From Gemmatimonadota bacterium DH-78 (GTDB lineage Bacteria; Gemmatimonadota; Gemmatimonadetes; Longimicrobiales; Gaopeijiaceae), in the NCBI GenBank assembly GCA_038095605.1, contig CP144380.1, forward strand, positions 576,815 through 640,814: DNA of 64,000 nucleotides, read 5' to 3'. The notes beneath the pieces were generated by a model. That model searched no databases. It saw only the letters and a program-made list of their open reading frames with translations, and had not been told where the DNA came from. Position numbers and translations under genes: made by a program. This document shows positions 17,561 to 25,368 of this stretch, piece by piece (within the stretch, counting starts at the first letter, position 1; every line of letters starts with the position of its first letter).

Positions 17561-18058
17561 ATGGCCAGTGAGAAGAAGCGCCGACACGTTTTCATCAGCC
17601 ACCACCATGCCGACGATGAGCACGTTAGTAGGCTCGCCAAGCTCTTGCGTGGCGCCGGGTATGACATCCGAAACAGCTCGATTCGAGCGAAACCAGCAAA
17701 CCAGAGGCGCCTTGATCGCGGCGAAGTCAGCGACGAGACGATCCGTCGCCTCTTGCGGATGAAAATCTCTTGGGCTGGAAGGATCGTGGTATTGGTCGGA
17801 AAGGACACCCATAAGCGTCCGTGGGTCAACTGGGAGATCGAACAGGCCCACAAGCAGGGGAAGCGCATCGTGGGTGTCTACATACGCGGCGGTACGCACG
17901 CCGATGTTCCTGAGGCCTTCGAGAAATACGGATCTGCCCTTGTCGGTTGGACCTCCGCGAGCGTCATGAAGGCCATCGACGGTGAGACGAACACCTTCGA
18001 GAGGCCGGACGGGACGTCTCGAGATCCTGTCCACGAAGGTGCCTCGCTCAAGTGCTAA
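17561..18058 (+). CDS. ThsB-like TIR domain protein (MTH538 TIR-like, PF08937)
   Basis: 165 aa. The first strand and loop read HVFISHHHADDEHVSRLA (residues 9-26), the typical TIR-like opening. The predicted catalytic Glu is at residue 92 in PWVNWEIEQAHKQGK, followed by RIVGVYIRGG. This is the Thoeris ThsB type, whose members make cyclic-ADP-ribose-like signals from NAD+; others consume NAD+ directly. ATG 17561 is preferred over a TTG at 17546. It lies 28 bases after the membrane protein gene and 1 base before the Nmad2 gene. There is no ThsA-like SIR2 or macro/SLOG effector in the cassette, so it is not a canonical Thoeris locus. Confidence 0.88.
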   Translation: MASEKKRRHVFISHHHADDEHVSRLAKLLRGAGYDIRNSSIRAKPANQRRLDRGEVSDETIRRLLRMKISWAGRIVVLVGKDTHKRPWVNWEIEQAHKQGKRIVGVYIRGGTHADVPEAFEKYGSALVGWTSASVMKAIDGETNTFERPDGTSRDPVHEGASLKC

Positions 18059-18059
18059 G

Positions 18060-18704
18060 ATGGCGCAGTGTTACATCTACACGGTGGCGCGGGACTTCGG
18101 CTTCGCGCCAAACCCCTTCCATGGCACTTGTACGTTGGCGACGTGCAAGCCCGTGATACGCCGGGTTGCCGCCCCTGAAGACTGGGTGATAGGGATGGGG
18201 GGGAAGCGCATCGGTGCGTCAGGGCGAGTTGTGTTTGCAATGCAGATCTCGGAAACGCTCAGCCTTGACCAGTACTGGGCCGACCCCAGGTTCCGCGACA
18301 AGAGACCCGTGCGAAACGGCTCATCGGCTATGCTCCTCGGCGACAACATCTACCACCGCGACTCCTCCGGGAGATGGCACCAAGCTGACTCACACCATAG
18401 TCGATCCGACGGCACACCCGACCTCGACAATCTTCGTCACGATACGCAGACCAACCGCGTCCTGGTCGCATCGGAGTTCGTGTACTTTGGCCGCGCTGCC
18501 CCGATGGTGCCCAGTGACATTCTGGCCACGATGGGGTACGCAAACGGTCGCGGTCACCGCAAGTTCACGATGGAAAAGGCCGGAGCTCTTCTCGATTGGC
18601 TAAGATCGAGTTTTTCCGGGTCCTTTGGTACTGTGGTGGATGACCCATTTGAGTTTGAGCAACCAGGGCAACGCTATTCCCACAGCAGGAACCGCATTCT
18701 ATGA
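18060..18704 (+). CDS. Nucleotide modification associated domain 2 (Nmad2) protein
   Basis: 214 aa. The N-terminus CYIYTVARDFGFAPNPFHG, then TLATCKPVIRR, GDNIYHRD, DSHHSRSDGTP and GRGHRKF, match the Nmad2 family as I know it. The Nmad domains were predicted computationally from gene neighbourhoods with DNA-base hypermodification enzymes. No biochemical activity is established that I can cite. The ATG follows the TIR gene stop after a single base, so the two are one transcript. Its pairing with the next two genes supports a role in sensing or handling modified nucleotides or DNA. Confidence 0.8.
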   Translation: MAQCYIYTVARDFGFAPNPFHGTCTLATCKPVIRRVAAPEDWVIGMGGKRIGASGRVVFAMQISETLSLDQYWADPRFRDKRPVRNGSSAMLLGDNIYHRDSSGRWHQADSHHSRSDGTPDLDNLRHDTQTNRVLVASEFVYFGRAAPMVPSDILATMGYANGRGHRKFTMEKAGALLDWLRSSFSGSFGTVVDDPFEFEQPGQRYSHSRNRIL

Positions 18705-18726
18705 CAATCCATGCGCGGAGGACCGA

Positions 18727-19743
18727 GTGAGCCGTGGGGGAGGGCGACTGGGTGACCTCGCTCCTACGCCGGTGTTCGACAGCTATTGGCGGTTCGCCGC
18801 ACGACGCCAGGAGGTCTACCTCGCCCGACTTCGCGGCACTGCGGCGCCCTGGACCCCAGATCCGATCCTCGGCGCGTATCGGTTTACAAATGCCTATAGG
18901 GCGGCCGATCGAGTGAGTCAATATCTGATCAGAAACGTGATTTATCAGACGGCCGTGCCTCTGTCGGATGAGGACCTCGTCTTTCGGATTCTTCTCTTCA
19001 AGATATTTAACCGTATCGAGACCTGGGAGCTCCTTCGGTCGGCCCTTGGCCCGCTAACGTGGCGGAGCTTTAGCTACGAGCGATACGATACGGCGCTGAC
19101 AGAAGCGATGGCCTCGGGCAGGTCAATCTATTCCGGCGCCTACATCATGCCATCCGTTCGAGCGTTTGGTCACCCACGGAAGCACCGGAATCACCTACTG
19201 CTCATCGAGCGCATGATGCGCGACGGATTGGCGAATACCGTGGCCTCGGCACAGGGGATGCGGGACGTGTATGCTAGCCTCCTTGCCTACCCATCGATCG
19301 GGCCATTTCTCGCCTATCAGTTCGCCGTCGATATCAACTACAGCGAGTTGACTGATTTCTCCGAGAACGACTTCGTAGTGGCAGGTCCCGGTGCAAAAGA
19401 TGGGATCCGAAAGGCCTTCCGAGACGCGGACCGGTATGACGATGCCGACACTATACGCTTCACCACTGACCTCCAGGGCGAAGAGTTCGCTCGACGTGGA
19501 ATCGAATTTCCCAATCTCTTCGGCCGCCCCCTTCAACTCATCGACTGCCAGAATCTCTTCTGCGAGGTCTCAAAGTACGCCAGGGTGAGACACCCGAATG
19601 TGACGGGCGTGTCTGGGCGGACGAGAATCAAACAACGTTTCACCGCCAAAGGGCGCCTTCCATTGCCGTGGTTCCCTCCCAAGTGGGGGATCAACGACAA
19701 GGCCTCAACCTTCCTCAAGCATGAGAGTGGCGGATGGAACTAG
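18727..19743 (+). CDS. 5-hmdU DNA kinase helical domain-like protein
   Basis: 338 aa from GTG 18727, chosen because GGAGGA lies 4 bases upstream; earlier in-frame starts lack it. Conserved blocks: YRFTNAYRAADRVSQYLIR, LFKIFNRIETWELL, YSGAYIMPS, KHRNHLLL, YPSIGPFLAYQFAVDINYS and VVAGPGAKDGI. These match the helical family named for 5-hydroxymethyl-uracil DNA kinase, also called α-glutamyl/putrescinyl thymine pyrophosphorylase-related, found in phages that hypermodify thymine and in bacterial conflict loci. The helix-rich fold resembles DNA glycosylases. It might recognise or act on modified thymine in phage DNA (inference). It overlaps the MazG gene by 10 bases. Confidence 0.8.
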   Translation: MSRGGGRLGDLAPTPVFDSYWRFAARRQEVYLARLRGTAAPWTPDPILGAYRFTNAYRAADRVSQYLIRNVIYQTAVPLSDEDLVFRILLFKIFNRIETWELLRSALGPLTWRSFSYERYDTALTEAMASGRSIYSGAYIMPSVRAFGHPRKHRNHLLLIERMMRDGLANTVASAQGMRDVYASLLAYPSIGPFLAYQFAVDINYSELTDFSENDFVVAGPGAKDGIRKAFRDADRYDDADTIRFTTDLQGEEFARRGIEFPNLFGRPLQLIDCQNLFCEVSKYARVRHPNVTGVSGRTRIKQRFTAKGRLPLPWFPPKWGINDKASTFLKHESGGWN

Positions 19744-20612
19744 ATGAGTACCAAGTACACGCGTTGCGGACAGATCAGACTGCCGCGAACGCCACAGCCA
19801 AGACCATCGTGCCACTTCTCGGATTGGCCGGCGAGGTAGGGGAGCTCCTCAGCGAGTACAAGAAGCACCTTCGCGACGGCGCAGCTCACCGATTGTTCAC
19901 GGCTAAAGTGCGAGAGGAGTTGGGCGACATACTATGGTACGTGGCGACGGTCAGTAGCCGTTTCGGTCTCTCGCTTGAGGACGTCGCCGCGGGCAATCTC
20001 AGCAAGTGTGCGGATACATGGGCCACGGGTGATATACAAGAGTCCGTGGTGGGGCGCTTCGACGAGACCTTCCCTCCGGAGGAGAGGTTTCCAAGGAAGT
20101 TCGTCATCAACTTCGAGGAGGGCCTTGAAGGAGACATCGTGCGGGTACGAGCTTCCTGTGATGGGCGACAGATGGGCCAGACGCTCACGGATAACTCGCA
20201 TGAGGACGATGGCTACCGCTTTCACGATGTCTTCCATCTCGCGTTGGTCGCGGGCCTTGGATGGAGTCCCGTTACCCGTCGCAATCTCGAGCTCAAGCGC
20301 CGAAGTGATCCCGAAACCGACGAGGTGGAGGACGGAGGTAGAGCAATAGTGATCGAGGAGGGCATATCCGCCCTCATATTCAGCTACGCGCTTGAGCACG
20401 ACTGGCTGCGTGGGGTTGCGCGAGTGGACCACGACTTGCTTAAGGTCGTCAGGAAGATGACCGGGCACCTGGAGGTGGCTGAGTGCTCTCTCGCGGAGTG
20501 GGAGGCGACTATTTTGATGGCCTACCCCGTTTGGTGGGAGCTCTATCAGAGTAGGAGCGGGAGCGTTGAAGTTAACCTCGAACAGCGATCGCTACGATTC
20601 TTGGAGACCTGA
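19734..20612 (+). CDS. MazG nucleotide pyrophosphohydrolase with C-terminal extension
   Basis: 292 aa. Residues ~25-75 hold the MazG all-α NTP-PPase site: GEVGE (Glu34, Glu37) and REELGDILWY (Glu62, Asp65), i.e. the ExxE...ExxD Mg2+ motif. Residues ~110-290 form a second domain (FHDVFHLALVAGLGWSPVTR, GISALIFSYALEHDWL, KMTGHLEVAECSLAEWE) of the kind called the MazG C-terminal domain. MazG enzymes hydrolyse NTPs or dNTPs to monophosphate and PPi. Here it could remove non-canonical dNTPs needed for phage DNA modification or deplete nucleotides. Last gene of the island. Confidence 0.82.
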   Translation: MELDEYQVHALRTDQTAANATAKTIVPLLGLAGEVGELLSEYKKHLRDGAAHRLFTAKVREELGDILWYVATVSSRFGLSLEDVAAGNLSKCADTWATGDIQESVVGRFDETFPPEERFPRKFVINFEEGLEGDIVRVRASCDGRQMGQTLTDNSHEDDGYRFHDVFHLALVAGLGWSPVTRRNLELKRRSDPETDEVEDGGRAIVIEEGISALIFSYALEHDWLRGVARVDHDLLKVVRKMTGHLEVAECSLAEWEATILMAYPVWWELYQSRSGSVEVNLEQRSLRFLET

Positions 20613-21059
20613 CGTGGCGTCGTCAGGCACCGTGCGCGAGGGACTGACGGGGCAATCGACAGGGCGTGCCTCATCTGACTCAAAGTCCGCGGCTCGGTGC
20701 CGATGAAGGTGGAACTCTCTCCGAACCGGCCCCACTCGGCAGGTCATAAAGGGTTCCTATAGGCTGTGTCCGGCCTGCCCTGGCCCGCCTGGGGTGGCGA
20801 ACGAGCTTCTGGCTTCGGCGACCGTTCGTGAGCCAGCTATGAGGCACGGGTGAGAGGAGATCAAATGCCTCGTTGCTTCCTGGAGTCTCCGTCGAGTGCA
20901 CCCGGCACTGGGGCCGTGCCCGCTGCTCTCCCTTCGCCCCTCCCGTTCCAGCAAGCGCGTCGGCGGGGGGCTGCAGCTACGTGGTCGTCGTTCCCGGCCC
21001 CGCGGGGATCCCGAAGGTTCGCGTGTTCGAGATCGATCGGGGTCCGCCGGGTGTGGGGC
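20613..21059. other. Right boundary of island; noncoding with long-spaced inverted repeat
   Basis: No supportable gene; the short ORFs here have no family-like features. An inverted repeat CGTGCCTCAT (20665-20674) and ATGAGGCACG (20839-20848) brackets ~165 bases. It could be the end of a mobile unit, a long stem or chance. Composition returns to GC-rich after about 20880. Confidence 0.45.
20665..20848. repeat. Inverted repeat CGTGCCTCAT / ATGAGGCACG
   Basis: Perfect 10-base arms at 20665-20674 and 20839-20848, in the noncoding stretch just downstream of the six-gene island. No transposase lies between them. It may be the ends of a small non-autonomous element (a MITE-like unit of ~184 bp), but no target duplication was established. 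Confidence 0.35.
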
Positions 21060-22310
21060 TCACCCCCCCACCCGAAACTCCCGGAACTCCGACCACCTGA
21101 CCCGCTGCTCCCCGTCCGCCCCCTCGATCACGATCCCGCGGTTCCCGCGTGCCACATCCTGACTGCCCTGTAGCTCGAAGCTCCGGCCGTCGCGCAGCGT
21201 GACCCGCGACCCGGCGTCGGTCTTCTCGATCGACTGCACCTGGCCGAACTCCACGAAGAACTCGGCGTCGTCCAGGTGGCCGTTCAGGATCTCCCAGCCG
21301 AAGGACTCGTCCAGGTCCCAGGTGACGGCACCCTGCCAAGAGTCCCCGCTCGAACCCGTGACCGTACCCTCGATCCGGCCCGTGTGACCGAACGAGGCGC
21401 GGTCGGGCAGGGTCTCGGCCGGGAAGAAGTCGACCGAGGCGACGTCGCTCCACTCCACCAGCACCTGGCCGAGGCCGGGGTCGGAGACCGAGATGCCGCG
21501 GTTGCCGGAGTCCACGTCGTTCGTGCCGCGCACATCGAGGGTTTCGCCGTCGAGCAGCGTGACCTCCGCACCGCGCGACCCCTGCCGCTCGATGCGGGAG
21601 ATCGCACTGAAGGGGATCTCGACGTCCTGTCGGCCGACCTCGCCGTCGAGGATGTCCGAGCCGTGGATCTCGTCGACGTCCCAGGTGACGAAGCCGACGA
21701 ACTCGTGGCCGGCGTTGGTGGTGACCCGCCCGTGCAGGCGCTGCTCCACCGTCTCGGTGCCCTCGGGGGCGGAGCGGAAGCGCACCTCGGCGAGTTCGCT
21801 CCAGTCGAGGTCGTGCGCGGAGCCGTCGAGCGTCTCGACCACCAGCGAGCGCATCTGGCTGCCGAGATCCGTGGACTGCCCGGCGAGGTCGACCACGTCG
21901 CCCGAGATCATCTCGAGCTCGGCCGTGCGGGAGTCGATCACCGTGAGCCGCTCGATCTGGCCGAAGCGCACCCCGGTCTGCGTGGACTGCCCGTCGACCT
22001 TGCGTGCGTCGAGCAGGTCCGCCCAGCTGCCCTCGTTGCGATCCCAGCGCAGGAAGCCCTCGAGCGTGGCACCCGAGCGGGTGGTCACTTCGCCGTAGAG
22101 CCGCTCCGCACCGCTGGTCACGGTCGTCGGCGCCTCGACCACTCGCGTGCGATCGCGCTCGACCCGCACCTCGACGATCTCGTGCACGCGAAACTCGGAG
22201 GAGCTCGAGGGGCCCCCGGTCGCAAACAGGGCGACCGTGGCGCCCGCGGCGACCACCGCCGATCCGGCAATCAGTGCAACGTTCCTCAGGTCTTCTTCCA
22301 GCCGCGGCAT
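21060..22310 (-). CDS. Membrane-anchored protein with three internal β-rich repeats
   Basis: 416 aa from ATG 22310, which has a G-rich tract 3 bases upstream; an ATG at 22328 is the alternative. An N-terminal TM or signal segment (NVALIAGSAVVAAGATVALF) is followed by three repeats of ~100 residues. Each has a unit like GEVTTRSGATLEGFLRWD, GRVTTNAGHEFVGFVTWD and GTVTGSSGDSWQGAVTWD, then a segment ending in I-x-x-x-D/N-G or LDA, and a VTLLDG(E)-type hairpin. Two repeats also share the DVDSGNRGI / DVARGNRGI block. Probably an extracytoplasmic β-structured protein of unknown function. No named domain recognised. Confidence 0.7.
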   Translation of the reverse strand: MPRLEEDLRNVALIAGSAVVAAGATVALFATGGPSSSSEFRVHEIVEVRVERDRTRVVEAPTTVTSGAERLYGEVTTRSGATLEGFLRWDRNEGSWADLLDARKVDGQSTQTGVRFGQIERLTVIDSRTAELEMISGDVVDLAGQSTDLGSQMRSLVVETLDGSAHDLDWSELAEVRFRSAPEGTETVEQRLHGRVTTNAGHEFVGFVTWDVDEIHGSDILDGEVGRQDVEIPFSAISRIERQGSRGAEVTLLDGETLDVRGTNDVDSGNRGISVSDPGLGQVLVEWSDVASVDFFPAETLPDRASFGHTGRIEGTVTGSSGDSWQGAVTWDLDESFGWEILNGHLDDAEFFVEFGQVQSIEKTDAGSRVTLRDGRSFELQGSQDVARGNRGIVIEGADGEQRVRWSEFREFRVGG

Positions 22311-22526
22311 CGTCCCCCCCTCGTCCAAGGTAGTCCCGGTCCTGCTCCCCGCGCGTGCGTGTAGGAACCTCTACGTGAGGAGCGCGCGCGACGTTTCAGG
22401 ATTGGATGGGGGATCCCCGGGGAGCGTTGCGCGACGGGATGACGCGCTTCGGCGGTGGAGAAAAGATCCCGGTCGGTCCGGCGCTTGAGAGGGTGAAGAC
22501 CAATCACTCCGATGAGGAAACGCCCG

Positions 22527-23102
22527 ATGTCCGATACCCGCCGCCCCGCCCGTGTCCTGACCGCCGCCCTGATCGCCCTGACCGCCGGCGCCTGCACCTC
22601 CGTCACCGGTCTGGATCCCGATCCCGAGCCCGAGCCCGAGCCGGAACCGCAACCGCAGATCGTATGGGACGTCGATCTGACCACCCGCTACATCAAGGTG
22701 CTGGGCACCTGCGATGAGACGATCTTCGGCAACTCCGCGAACGGCGAGTTCCAGTACATGTACCGGGTCAGCGGTCCCGGCACGGCTCGCACCCGCTCGA
22801 GTTCGGACTACAACTCGCCGTTCGGCGCGTCGTACAGCCGCGCCCGCGGAGAGCTGATCGACTTCACGAATCGCACCTACACCTGGCGGGGGCTGTCGAG
22901 CGATGCTCGGCTCGAGGTGCGGCTCTGGGGATCGGAGTGGGACGGCCCCACCAAGGACGACGCCATGAAGAACATCGACAAGACGGGGCGGGTGGTGTTC
23001 GAGCCGGGCAAGACCACGCGGAGTGTGCGACTCGGGGCGGGGAGCTGCCGGATCGAGCTGGTCTACGACGTGACCTGGCTCGAGCGCCAGATCTCGGGCT
23101 GA
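22527..23102 (+). CDS. Putative lipoprotein with Asp/Glu-Pro spacer
   Basis: 191 aa. ATG 22527 is chosen over 22512 because GAGGAAA precedes it at good spacing. A signal peptide with lipobox (LTAGAC near residue 22) is followed by a DPDPEPEPEPEPQPQ spacer that would hold the domain off the membrane. The C-terminal domain (DETIFGNSANGEFQYMYRV, LEVRLWGSEWDG) is probably β-rich and of unknown function. No neighbours on the same strand. Confidence 0.75.
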   Translation: MSDTRRPARVLTAALIALTAGACTSVTGLDPDPEPEPEPEPQPQIVWDVDLTTRYIKVLGTCDETIFGNSANGEFQYMYRVSGPGTARTRSSSDYNSPFGASYSRARGELIDFTNRTYTWRGLSSDARLEVRLWGSEWDGPTKDDAMKNIDKTGRVVFEPGKTTRSVRLGAGSCRIELVYDVTWLERQISG

Positions 23103-23122
23103 GGGCGTCGAGCCGGGCGCCG

Positions 23123-23251
23123 CTATCCGAACGGCTCGGCACCCGCGGACTGGGCGGCGGCGGCGAGCCGGGTGTCCAGGGTTGCGATCGGAATGCCCAA
23201 CCGTAGAGCCAACTCGAGGTAGGAGGCGTCGTACGAACTCAGGGCGTGTGT
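23123..23251 (-). pseudogene. C-terminal remnant of a VapC-type PIN toxin
   Basis: The minus-strand frame ending at TAG 23125-23123 reads THALSSYDASYLELALRL, then GIPIATLDTRLAAAAQSAG. This is the conserved end of PIN-domain VapC toxins (YDAxYLELA, LDxxL). Only ~42 residues remain of the ~130 expected; the metal-binding N-terminal part (DxSxxxxxL) is missing. The remnant starts inside the 3' end of the Phd-type antitoxin gene, so a deletion seems to have joined the two. Confidence 0.75.
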
Positions 23252-23487
23252 CGCCCCTCGTCGATCAGGTCACGGACACTGAGGCCCGGCCCGAGCGTCC
23301 GGCCCTTCGCGAAGTCGCGCAGCTCGGCCACGGCCGCGGCAGCGTCGACGGTGCCGACCGCACCGCTGGGTACGAGTTCAGCGATGGGCACGCCGTGTCG
23401 CGTGATCGTGATTCGCTCGCCCTTCTCGACCCGTCGCAGGAGAGCCGAAAGGTGGGTCTTGGCCTCGTATGCTCCTACGGAATGCAT
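23239..23487 (-). CDS. Phd/YefM family antitoxin (orphan)
   Basis: 82 aa. SVGAYEAKTHLSALLRRVEK and GERITITRHGVPIAELVP are the classical Phd/YefM fold signature: DNA-binding N-terminal half, toxin-binding C-terminal part ending RDLIDEGRHTP. The ATG at 23487 has GAGG 6 bases upstream; an ATG two codons earlier is the alternative. Its toxin, presumably VapC, survives only as a C-terminal remnant at 23123-23251, so this antitoxin has no intact local partner. Confidence 0.88.
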   Translation of the reverse strand: MHSVGAYEAKTHLSALLRRVEKGERITITRHGVPIAELVPSGAVGTVDAAAAVAELRDFAKGRTLGPGLSVRDLIDEGRHTP

Positions 23488-23587
23488 GACCATCCTCGCC
23501 CTGGATCGAGACAGCAGCTCGTTCGGACCAGTCTAGCACTGGTCTATTTCGGTGGCCACTGCGAGGGCGGTTCCCGGAAGCAGCGCC

Positions 23588-24766
23588 TCAACCGGCAACG
23601 TCCGACGCGAGCGCCTCGGCGGCTGTGGGGCGCCGGGCATCGAGGTCGAGAGCCAGCCCCACGGTCTCGAGCGCGGAGGGCGGGATGAGGCCGGCGTCCA
23701 CGGAGAGCAGGGCGGCGGCCCGGGAGTCGTCGACCAACGCCATGAGGGTGCCGGCGCGCGTGGTTTCTTCGGCCAGCGCCGCCACCTCGCTCGCTCGCGG
23801 TGTGCCGGGTGAGGCGTCGCGGATGAAGACCGCCCGGATGCGCCCCGGGTAGGCCTCCACCACCGAGCGGTAGATCTCCGGGTCTTCCTGACCCGAGTCG
23901 CCGATCAGCACGAAGGGCAGGTGGGGGTAGAGGTCGAGAATCCGCTCGATCTTCTCGCGCTTGTGGCCGTGACCACTCTTCACCCAGTGGTCTTCCGTGA
24001 GTCCCAGGTCGCGAAGCAGGATCACCCCCTCCGGCAGATCGCGGTGCCGGAAGAAGTCGTCGAGCAGATCGTAGAGATTCCAAGGCGAGCTCGAGACGTA
24101 GAAGAGGGGGTTGCGACGGGCCCCGTCCGACCCCGCCTCGAGGGCGTGGTAGAGCCCGGCCACGCCCTCGAAGGGCAGGCGGGTGCGGGCGTTGTGGAGC
24201 AGGGTGAGCCGGGCCATGGAGCCCAGACTCGTCGCGCCCGTCACGAGCACCGTGTCGTCGATGTCGCTGATGATTCCGAACTCGGCGTCCTCACCCGGAA
24301 CCAGCACGCGCCCGGTGGCCGTGGCGGTGGCGTCGGCATCGTGCGGGTCGCGCAGAGTGAGCGTCACCTCCTGCCACGGCTCCGCGCCCACCTGGTCTTC
24401 CGGCACGCGCCAGTCCAGATCGAAGTAGCCCTCCTCGTCGGTGGTCAGGCTCCGCTCGACGGTGCCGAACTCGGCCCGGATGGCCGCGCGCGGGATCTCG
24501 TCGCTCTCGAAGCGGCGGATGGCCTCGAGCACGTTGGTCCACAGCCCCTGATCCTCGTCGGCCGGTTCGAGCGGCTTGCCGCGCAGTGCGCGGCCCGACA
24601 TCACGAACCGCTCGCGGGTGCCGAAGCCCCGGTAGGACTGGAGGTGCAGGTGGTCGGATTCGACGCCGACGCGGCGAGCGACCTCCGACTTCAGGGCGTC
24701 GAGGCCCTCTTCGACCTGGACTGCACCGTCGCGAGCGAGTTCGGAGAGTGTGCGCAGGAGTGCCAT
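23588..24766 (-). CDS. App1 family phosphatidate phosphatase-like protein (DUF2183)
   Basis: 392 aa. The HAD-like catalytic motif is EFGIISDIDDTVLVT, followed by YVSSSPWNLYDLLDDFF, the conserved Lys/Arg region GHGHKREKIERIL and FVLIGDSGQEDPEIY. These are the App1 (PF09949) blocks; the yeast member is a Mg2+-dependent phosphatidate phosphatase. The N-terminal ~150 residues form a β-rich domain (SYRGFGTRERFVMSGRAL). No signal peptide is seen, so it is likely cytoplasmic, acting on lipid phosphates or a related substrate. The ATG is at 24766; the neighbour upstream is a decayed membrane gene. Confidence 0.9.
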   Translation of the reverse strand: MALLRTLSELARDGAVQVEEGLDALKSEVARRVGVESDHLHLQSYRGFGTRERFVMSGRALRGKPLEPADEDQGLWTNVLEAIRRFESDEIPRAAIRAEFGTVERSLTTDEEGYFDLDWRVPEDQVGAEPWQEVTLTLRDPHDADATATATGRVLVPGEDAEFGIISDIDDTVLVTGATSLGSMARLTLLHNARTRLPFEGVAGLYHALEAGSDGARRNPLFYVSSSPWNLYDLLDDFFRHRDLPEGVILLRDLGLTEDHWVKSGHGHKREKIERILDLYPHLPFVLIGDSGQEDPEIYRSVVEAYPGRIRAVFIRDASPGTPRASEVAALAEETTRAGTLMALVDDSRAAALLSVDAGLIPPSALETVGLALDLDARRPTAAEALASDVAG

Positions 24767-24838
24767 GGAAGACCGTGGTGGCGAGGGAAGGGGAGTGTCT
24801 CCCTCCCGTCACGCAACGGCCGTGCCGGAGGGCGAGGC

Positions 24839-25368
24839 TCAGGCCAGCGCCGTCCGCTCTCCCGACGCCACCGGGCCCCCGCGCACCGCGCCCGGCTTCA
24901 CATTGAAGCGGTATCCGGCCCAGATCAGCAGCAGGCCGATCAGCTCCATCACGTAGAGCACCTCGGTGTGCCCCATGCGGGTGGCCATGCCCCCGATGCC
25001 GGGCAGCAGCGCGCCCACCGCGATCAGAACGTTGCCGACGAATCGGTTGCGCGCCCCCGCCCCCTCGCGGAAGTGCCAGGCCGATCAGGCCGCGCCGCCG
25101 AGCAGAAAGATGAAGGCGTAGCTGTTGATGAAGGGGCTGAAGAGGCGCACCCACTGCCACTCCATCACCGCGCCGGTCAGTCGGTGCGACTCCACCAGCT
25201 CCATCTGGATGGGGGTTAGGAAGACGGTCACTGCCGCCACGGCCACCACCGCCGTCAGCACGCCCGCCAGGATGTTTGCGGTGCGGCGCGAGAGCGGTAC
25301 ACGACCGGGGCGAAGGCGATCGCGACGAAGGTCGTGAGGATCGGGATGTAGTGGACGACGCCCGGCAT
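24839..25368 (-). pseudogene. Decayed multi-pass membrane protein gene
   Basis: The minus strand encodes a hydrophobic protein in three pieces. MPGVVHYIPILTTFVAIAF starts at 25368. A +1 frameshift near 25295 follows YRSR, after which RTANILAGVLTAVVAVAAV continues in another frame. An in-frame TGA at 25085-25087 then interrupts the text, which resumes as AWHFREGAGARNRF and VMELIGLLLIWAGYRFN until TGA at 24839. About five TM segments in all. Two independent lesions point to true decay rather than one sequencing error. Family unknown; such proteins of unknown function are common in related bacteria. Confidence 0.65.

Noticed and set aside
17561-18058. Canonical Thoeris system
   Set aside because: The TIR protein is ThsB-like, but no ThsA (SIR2/SLOG, macro-TM) gene is adjacent, and the other five genes are not part of known Thoeris loci.
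20850-21173. Short plus-strand ORF after the island
   Set aside because: No motif, and it overlaps the 3' end of the repeat protein gene; probably noncoding.
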